A stretch of 64,000 bases of DNA. It comes from Diphasiastrum complanatum (Eukaryota > Streptophyta > Lycopodiopsida > Lycopodiales > Lycopodiaceae). Below the pieces are notes generated by a model. That model ran no database searches and had not been told where the DNA came from. It saw only the letters and a program-made list of their open reading frames with translations. The DNA lies in assembly GCA_029204225.1 (NCBI GenBank), contig CM055111.1, positions 12,710,697 to 12,774,696 on the forward strand, written 5' to 3'. A program made the translations under genes and the position numbers. This document shows positions 47,866-57,590 of this stretch, in pieces. Each line of letters opens with the position of its first letter. The stretch's first letter is position 1.

Positions 47866-50800
47866 AGAAGAAGAAGAAGAAGCTTTATTAACATCTTTTC
47901 CATGCCAAAAGGCGTATGAGACGAAACAGTACATCCGATAAGATGGCAACAAGTGCCATCAAAACAACATAACTAAACTAAATTTAACTAAGAAGAGAGA
48001 TATATAGCCAAGATTATATGGTAGAAAGACCATCTACAATGTCAATTGGACATCTCTTCAGTTCTCTAACTCTAACTCTTACTCAGATCAATCTTAGACA
48101 TCAAACTCTTATCACTATAGGCTTACGATCTACAAATTTGATAGTACCGTCACGGTAAATGAGCCGTTTGCCAATTGATAGAGCTTCTTGTCTTGCTTTC
48201 TTGTGTTCTTGGACTTGGATGAAGGCCAGGTCTTCGTCCAGAAAGATTATGGTATTTGGCAATTTAGATCTCTTCCCTAGAACTTCATGCCGGTGAGATA
48301 CTGATGTGGAGCGGATAACGAGAGTATCCGGATCCTTCTTAGGCCGCCATGCAATTTCGATACCTGTATGATGGTGTTGAAGATCCTCAGCCAAAAACTT
48401 CTTAGCATCTTCAACAACATTTTGGGAGTTCAGAGTACCTCTGACTCGAACATTAACGGCCTTATGTTGTCGCAGACGGATCTTGATGAACGTGGCTGAG
48501 ATAAATGAAGATGAAGGTGGAGGTGGAGGAACTGTATTACCTTTAAGTACATTTGCCCAAGTTTGGACAGCCGAATGGTGCTGCTCCACCTGATTTTCAA
48601 GCTGTTGGAGTTTAGATGAAGTGGCTACTTGGGAAGGTGCATCATTTTTTATAGTTGCAACTTCAGTCTTGAGTTCTTCGATGGAAGCTTCTAACTTCTT
48701 GAGGTGCGATTGCACAACTAGAAGTAGATAATCATGAGAAGCCAACATTTATTTGTGGTTGTTGAGATATGCAAACATTCGAGTTGTTCTTCACGACGAA
48801 GAATAAATTCAGCAAAGGACAACAGAGAATCTGCTGGGGAAGTTGGAGTCAAAGGGAGAGCTACAGTAGCTTCGCTATTGACAATGGGATTCGATGGCAA
48901 AATGGGGACTGCAATAGGCATAGAAGGAGAAGGAGAAGATGTATCTGGCTCTGAGGAAGACGTAGAAGCAATACTAGAAATGGAAAATGGTTCAGGAGTA
49001 GGGGCACCAACCCCTTTACAACGAGGCATTGCAAATGTTAGAAGAGCCTAAAATGTGGTGGAAATGCAACAAAGAGCTGCAACGATTGATCACAAGCGAT
49101 GGCAGGTTCTGAGCTTGAAGCCGATTATTTGAAGAAGACAGTTCCGCTGGAACACCAACCTGTCTAATTGTGCAACACTGAGCTTGTTCCTCCTCTTCGT
49201 ATGAATCAGAGAGAACAAACTCCAATTCCTCTCACATGCAACTATTGTGTAATCATGTGAGAGAATGCGTATGGCGAGCTTTTGCAATCGAGGACAATCA
49301 CCCCCATACTTGTCCCACCATGAAACAGGGCACAATTGTCCTTCTCTAAGCCGCACTCCTGGACACCCAAACTCAAGAGCCTCACGCTTGCACAGTGCAC
49401 ACGTGAGTTGTGACAATGCACATTGAAGATAATTCATGAGTGAGTGCCGAGTGTGACAATGTGGCCACTCACTTCATTGGGATTCAAGAAAGACGAAGGA
49501 CTTGAAAAAATAACAAATGTTAGAGAATTGTCATGACTTATACTTGAAGACATTGAGATCATCCCTGAGTGAATCCTGCATGACAGGATTAGGATAGACC
49601 CTCTCAATGTATGTGCGCCATCCCTGTCGGAGCTCTGCATCATGGAACTGATCTTCATTCCTCCATAGAGGGTGAAGAATGCAAGCCATAGCGTGTAGAG
49701 GCTGATGGAACCACTCCCACCTGGCTTGCCACTTTTCTCTTATTTTTTCAACCCTATAAAATTTGAAAATCATACATCATACATGTCACATGGTGCATAC
49801 TTATTACTACATACTACATATTACATAAACACTCATCAATCATGATAAGAGATAATGCATAATACAAACCTCTTTGCACTGAAGGCAGTGCAGGTGCGAA
49901 TCTGCTCTCCCAGCCTGTCCATGAACTCATAGAGAAGGCCCAAAGTTGCGCCCTCTCTATCCGTAAGGCGCATGACAGTGTAAAGAGACTGCAACGTTAT
50001 GATAATGGCCCGTGCATCATCCCAAAAAGGAGATGCTAGCACAATCCTCTCAAATCGCTGAGCCTTAGGCTCTCGTGAGTGCCTCCACTGACACCAAGGC
50101 TGTAAGACCACCATTTGTCTCAAGTCATCATGCACCTTCACGAGGCGCTCTAGAACAATGAAAATAAAGCCAAACCTGGAACGAATCATGATTGCAAATT
50201 GTATTAGCTTCAACAAAGCAATTATTGGATAACAAGGTCTTAGGTTGAAACTCGAAAGTAGTTAGTAGTTGCTAGTAAGCTATGTACTAGCTTCTAAGTA
50301 GTAAGAATCTAAGTGATGAATCAAATTTGATGAATAGAAAAGTAGACCTGGTGGGGGCAGGCCTCAAAATGTCGAGGCTAGAATACTTTATGAACATGCT
50401 CAGGACCCTCGGTCTCTTGGTGACAAACCTCACCAAGAACCGGCCTATGTCTAGTACCTCTGCAATCCATGGCAACTTTGCTATATCCTCAAACAAGAGG
50501 TCTAAGCAATGTGCAGCACAAGGTGACCAAAAGATCCAAGGGTACTTTTCATTTACGAGCTTCCCCATGGCAATACAATTTGCCGCATTGTCGGTGACGA
50601 CCTGCAAAGCACAACAATTATCAATGCAACATCTGACATCGATCTTCTCTGAAGTCCATGATCCAAGAAGCAACATTGAACAAGTAGTTTAAGTAAAAAG
50701 TTTTCACTCATTTTTATTTCTCACTACTCAACTGAAAGTCAAGAATCAATACCTGCACAACATTCTCTTTGCCGACCTCCACAATGGCCACGTCAATAAA

Positions 50801-53800
50801 TTCAAACAATGTTTGGGCATCCAAGCTTAAGCCCGATGTGTCGATGGATCTCAAGAACGCCGTGCCCAAGCAAGAAGAAACCAATATATTTACAATGTGG
50901 CGCTTCCTGGTATCAGTCCAACCATCTGATATGATGGAGCACCCATACCTAGTTCAAAGGATCCCATTGCCCACAAAATTCAGATTTTAGATGGCAATTG
51001 CTTGCATTAAAATTCATGGACATTGAGCCTCTTCTATGAGTTCATGGACAAGCTGGGCGAGCAATTGAGTCTTTGCACGACCATTAGCCTAGAGAGGTAT
51101 ATCATCGACGCTTATTACTTAAGCCTTACTAGTTACTAGTTGGTACTAACTAACCTCTAAGTTGTAACTAATGTTTGAACTTTGAAATCTGAAATTGAAT
51201 CATCGATGAATTATCAGTAAATCATTCGACATTCATGATCAAAAATTCAAGATTCAAATTTCAAATGTAGTATGTACTATAATCATTAATGTATCTTGCA
51301 GGCTTGAGGAGGTCCGGCTCCTTTGGCAGAGCAAGTGGGAGTGGTTTCATAAGCCCCTACATGCCTTGGTCCACATACTCCATCCACTTTGGAGGAGTGA
51401 GTAGCAGTACACAGATAGGGAGCTCAGGGATGGCTGGAATGCCTATATCTCTTGAGTTTATCCTGATGTACGCGAGTAGGCTAACCTGTTGGATGAGCTC
51501 CAAATTTTCAGGCATGAGACCTTGGAGTTCCGACGCTTTTGAGAGACGGTAATAAACTAACCACTACAGTTCAAACTTTACATTTTACTGCACAATTACT
51601 CAATCACATTGTTGGTTACTAGTAACTAGTACCTACTAACTTGGTAGCTGCATTTATTTACTTGCATAACTTGCATGGGCCAGCATGCAATGTCTCGTTC
51701 ATTCTGTTATTTTACAGGATGACTTTGCTTCTTGGTCCACCAAATGCTGGAAAAACTACTTTGCTATTGGCTTTAACAGCAAAGCTTGATCCTGACTTAA
51801 AAGTACGTTTTTGGTCTCTTCTTCTGTTCTTTGATTGATTCTTGTGCTCTAAATTAGCAACTAAAATTATACATGACTTGTTGAGCTTCCTTTTCTCAGG
51901 TCACAGGACAAATTACATACAACGGGCATGAGTTGACAGAGTTCGTACCTCAGCGCACTTCATCTTATGTCAGGCAACATGATTTGCACATCGGAGAGAT
52001 GACAGTTAGAGAAACCCTCGATTTTTCAAGCAGATGTGAGGGTGTTGGCCAAAGATATGGTGAGTAGATCTCTGATGGTGCATTTGTACTGAAATGCCAC
52101 TACTTATAAAGGTCCAATACGTACTTAAGTATTTTGTTGCTATAGAATGAAGGTTCACTCCTTGTGTTGAATTTCCCCCATCTATATGTGATAGACATAT
52201 CAAACTCTTGCATTAACTCAGCCCAACGAGCTTTCCGACCTTTGAGCTCTGGCTGATTGCAAAGGTATCTAAGACTTTCATGGTCTGTCAGGACCTCAAA
52301 GTTGGCACCATACAAATAATGCCTCCAAGTCTTAAGGATGAACTATTGAGAGCATAGACGTTGTACCTGGTCTGTGCTGGCTCGAGTTTTTTACTTTCGA
52401 ACGCCACTGGTCGTCCATTCTGAGTTAGTACAGCACCAACTGCAAAGTCGCTAGCATCTGTATCGATCACAAATGGCTGATTGGGGTCAACGACCTTTAG
52501 AACTAGTGTTGTAGCTAAGGCTGTTTTGAGAGCATCAAAGATCTCCTGCTGTGCGAACTCCCATATGAACTCCTTTCCCTTCCCCTTAAGAATATTTGTC
52601 ATAGGAACTGCTATCTGAGCATATTCCTTGACAAATCATCTGTAATATCCCGCCAAACCTAGAAAGATCTGTAATTCTAAAATATTCTGAGGTCTCAGCC
52701 AACTGAGTATGGCTTTGACCTTACTGGGGTCCATCTTAATCCCATATGCCGAGATAATGTGACCCAAATAAGCTACTTCTTCAGCGAAAAATTCACTCTT
52801 AGGTTTCTTACATAAAGCTTATGCTTTCTAAGCAGTCGAAACACCTTTCTGAGGTGTTTAAGCTGCTCCTTCCTCGTTTTACTGTAGATGAGGATGCCAT
52901 CTAAAAATACGACTACAAACTTACCCAAGTATGGTTTGAGGACACTGTTCATCAAGGTCATAAAGGTAGCTGGAGCATTTGTGAGCCCAAATGGCATCAC
53001 CTTAAACTCATAATGACTGTGACGAGTCCTGAAAGCTGTTTTTGGGACATCTTCCGTTTTTATATGGACTTGATGATATCCCGATTTAAGGTCTATTTTA
53101 CTGAAAAACTTAGCCCCGTCGAGTTGATCAAACAACTCGTCTGCCCGAGGTATTGGGTACTTATTCTTAATTGTGACCTTATTGAGGGCTCTATAATCTA
53201 TGCAAAGACGCATAAACCCCTTTTTTTTCACCAAAAGGATTGGTGAGGCCCATGGTGAACTACTGGTCTGAATTTGGCCTTTTCCAAGATAACATCCTCT
53301 GTTAGGCTGACCCAATACGGAGGTTTAGAAACAGGTGTTGTACTTTGCACTAGGTTTATTACATGATCTACATCTCTGCTAGGTGGTAAGCCATGCGGTA
53401 AATCTTCATAAAAAACATCTTTAAATTTAGACAATAAAGTTTCTAATTTATTTACTTTCTGTTGTAAAGAACTAGAAATAGAAACTTTTGGAATGCCTTT
53501 ATGCTAAAAGCTGAGGGTGTTCTCCTGATAATTTTTGTGGAGGGAAGGTCCTAAGCTGTAGAGCCAATCTCTCCCGAGAACAATGTCTGTGCGATCCAGG
53601 TGCATTATCTGAAAGTTTATTTCATCTTGATACCCCTGAATACCAAGATTTAAACTACTTACCATAGTTTCCCAAAAAAAATTGTCTTCACCCTTAGCCA
53701 AGAAGTATGAGTTTTTTAACCAGGGTGTAGTTGATGAAATTATGGGTCGCCCCATCATCAACCATGACTCTTATTGACTGATTACCAACTTTCCCATGCG

Positions 53801-56800
53801 TACGTACTAGGTCATGCGGCCCAAAGCTGAAGGGTCTCACTAGCATTGCAGAAGTTAGTTGGCAACAGTGTTCATGGTCTTCATGAAACACTTTTATCTC
53901 GGAAGCTGCCGAGTCACTTGGGAAACTCACTGTCTGAACAAGATGGACTTGTTTTTTATCTTTCTTTTCTTTTTTAATGAGTGGCCCCTTGGGACACTGT
54001 CTGACTGTGTGTCCCTTGCCCATGCACACAAAGCACAAACGTTCTTGTTTGGCTTTCTCAAAATCTTTTGGTTTTAAGGGCTGTATGACTGATGGGCGTT
54101 TCTGATGAGCTTCACTCTTAACTTTATCTTCTTTCTTTCTCTTTAAATTTTTTTTTTTAAATTGAAAGTCTTTTTGAGTAGGTTGCTCAGAAAGGGGCTG
54201 TTGTCTCGCCTTCTTCCTTCCCACTGAATCATCATAGATTTGAGCATATCTGAGAGCTTGCTCTAGGGTAGTAGGCGAGTTTCTCTGGACCTCTACCTTA
54301 TATTCGTCTTTAAGGCCACGGACAAATCCTGACATTCTGATAGTCATCCATATTTTTTCTCTTAAAAATTGCTTCTCGATACTGCGAGATATATTGGATT
54401 GAAAATTTGTCCATTACTGTTTTCTCCCAGGCTTCCCAGGCTCTATCAAGTTCATTTTCTGGTAGAAACTCTCTTAGGAACGCTTCTTCAAAAGCCTTCC
54501 ATGACCGGGGAGTCTGCCCAGTCTCTTGGAGGTTTAACCACGCATGTATGTTCTTCCATTTGCTGAGGAAGGTATGTAAAATGTCTGCATTTCTATCCTT
54601 CTCTTCCCCAATAAAAGTAGGAGGCTTTAAGTTTTTTAAAGACACTGGGATGAGACCGAATAGGCTCACCCGCAATTGATGGAAGTGGAGAAGGGGATAA
54701 CTAAGAAGTGGAAGGAAGGCTTCCTTTCGCAAAGCTCAAAATTAGACCTTTGAGTTCGGCGAACAAGTCATCCACACTGGATTTGAAATTGGCGAGAGCC
54801 AGTTTCAATTCATCCACCTCTGTTACCAAGTGGAGATACTGCTCCTTGGTAACCAAATCGTCGAGTTCTTCGGCGAATTGTTCTTGTTCCTCCACCTCCA
54901 TGGGTTCTTTCCCTTTACTGAACCTTAGAGATTCCGTTTCTAATTCATCGATGCCTCTTGTCGGGGATTGATCAGGTCCCTAAGAAGTGGTCATTATCCG
55001 AAGTAGAAAAAGAGTGTCCGATGTTCCTTCTTCAAAAAGTCAAAAAGACTAATTAGAACTGTACAAAGGAGGGAAAAGAAACTTAGCTCTTTCTGAGGAC
55101 TGTACTTCCAGAGAGAGTATCAAGAAAAACCCTTTCAACTCTTCCATAGCTGTGATTGTACAGTCTGATTTTCCAATTCTTGCTTGAAATTGTCGAAGCT
55201 TTTTGCATTCCAGGGTCAATACCCCTTATTTTTGGTTGGATTTACAGACTTGCTGTCTCAAAAAATCAGAAATCAGGGCTCAGATTTGTAGGACAAAGTC
55301 TGATTTGAACCTCTGACCACCCTCGCTGGTTGAGGTACTGATCTGCTGTCTGAGAAATCAGGATAAAAGGCTAAAAAAAGTGCAAGCAAATTCTGATTTT
55401 TCTTGCTCTCCCCCCTCGCTGTCCGATCAGCGACCTATGTGCTCAAAAACTTTCCAATTTGAGGCTCACAATGGTTCCAAAATCCCAGATTTGGAGAAGT
55501 ACCATCAGCGCTGGACCTGCACCTCAAATCTTCTCCAGATTCCGCTCAAGAAAACAATCCATCCTACTGCCAAAATAGGGATGGATAGCTGTCAGTGCAG
55601 CGCTAGTTCTGTGCTTCAAACCCTTCCTGAATTCCGCTCAGAGATCTGAAACTAGTGTCTGAAAACAGGAGTATATATATAATCCTACAGCAATGGGGAA
55701 CTATACAACAAGTTCTGTCCTAAATCCGCTCAAATAGGAAGCAAATCCACTAACATTTCCTCAGCAGAGAACTATCTCTCCAGCGCTGGATCTGTACTCT
55801 GATTCTTGAAAGTTGGAAGATGTCTTTGTACATTCTACTACTTTCTCCCTTGCTGAAAACTAAGCTCCCAAAGATGGAGATGGCTTTGATACCAGTGTTA
55901 GAGGTCTCTACACCACAGTAGAGCAAACACTAACTGATCCACCCAACCTTGCCTATTCCCTGATATGGAGCAAGCCCCTCCTAGCCCAGTGTGAAGACTG
56001 GTAGCATGCATACTGCCAAGTGTCAGCCACGTGGCACTGACGTGGCCGACTGCATGTCGGGACCCAACGTGGGGCCCTATCCTACTGACAGGGTCCCTAT
56101 GCTGTGCTAGGCCCGCCATGGCTATGGACCGTGCCGGGGCACACTACTCACACTGTCTTGCCCTGTTGGACGTGTATGCTGGACACGCCCCTGACTGTGG
56201 TATCTGACCTCATGTGTTCTCTAGGGTTCGGCTCTGGTTACATGCTCGTAACATGTACGTACACGCCAACCTGAGACTTTTGGGTAGACTTCAGACCACC
56301 GTAGAGCCTATCCAAGTAAGCCATAAATTATAATTTCTAACATGTGCATTGTGATCCCAGATAGTAGATACTAGATACTAGATAGATCATAGTAGACTGT
56401 AGCTAAATTTAAACTTTTGTTGGCCCTCCGAATTTTGTCCCCTACAAAAAGGTTCTGCACCGAAACTGTCTTTGTTCTACTTACTTTATGCCTATTACGA
56501 ACTGTAAAACATAAGGCATCTGAAATGGGTATATATAACCTTATGAAGCTTTCTAAGACACAAGATAAAATCGCATACCTGCTTTCAAGTGATAGGTCAA
56601 TCCAGTGGGAAGAATGTCAAGTCCCGTATAAAGAAGAAACGGTAAGCAAGTAGATCAAACATTTGATTCTTACCAATGCAACGTATTTGTTTAAAACTAA
56701 GAGATTTAGCATGGTTTCCATTCAAGTAGAAACCTTGTAAACTGCTGAGATAGAATGTACATAGAATGGTCACATAAAACCAAGTGTAAGGGAAACAAAT

Positions 56801-57553
56801 GTGAATCAGTGTCCAAACAGCATGTAAAGCGACCAAATAGCAACTGAAAACAACGTGAAAAAGTGTCTTTATGCCACAGAACCAGCGCTGGTCCAGCAGC
56901 AGATAGATCGAAGTAAAGGCATAAAAACTTTGATTAAAAAGAACTTGTTAATCGCTGTCCAAAAAGTCAGCATAAGTTATGACAGCAATCGCTCAATCAA
57001 TGTGGCTTTCTAAAGCACGAATGGCCACTGTAGAATAGTGAAAAGGATCTGGAAAACCAGCTATTGACTACCAACGACAACAATAAAAAACTAGTAGCAT
57101 AATGAGAGAGGTAGATTGCTGACGAGAAAGCCATAAAATCCAATGTTGTCATCAAAAAATGGCACACTGCAAACAAGTGACATGTAGTAAGGCTTATCGA
57201 GATAGCTTTGCTTGGAAGAGATGGTAGGGCGCAAAGAGCATTCGATCCTCCTTCAATTGTTAATAGGGTAAACAGGAGTCGAATACCATGTGTATATAGT
57301 CTCTTGTGGATCATTATAGATAGGCTCAAGTAGACACATCTGGATTGGCTTGTGGAAGAAGCCAAGTTTTGGTGAATCCTGTCCATTGGTTTAAAGGTGA
57401 ATGAATCTCCACCGTTTGAACAAGTTTTAATTTTTTTTTTTTTTGGCTTCAACGAGGTGATTTGCCAAAACGAAACCGCTACCTAGTTCATAAGTGATTC
57501 CGCAACGCTACAAATTGAGAAAGAAAAAGTAGGTTAAAAATGTCATACTATCC

Positions 57554-57590
<37 letters not shown>

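Larger units (their letters stand above)
52100..56342 (-). mobile_element. Ty3/gypsy 5' half-element in LanC-like intron 4
   Basis: Minus-strand element with 5' LTR (55896-56342), primer site (55882-55894), leader, gag, protease, RT and RNase H, ending near 52100 without integrase or 3' LTR. The order LTR-gag-PR-RT-RH is that of Ty3/gypsy. The truncated end lies about 40 bp from the ABC-transporter fragment, suggesting one rearrangement shaped both edges. Confidence 0.9.
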
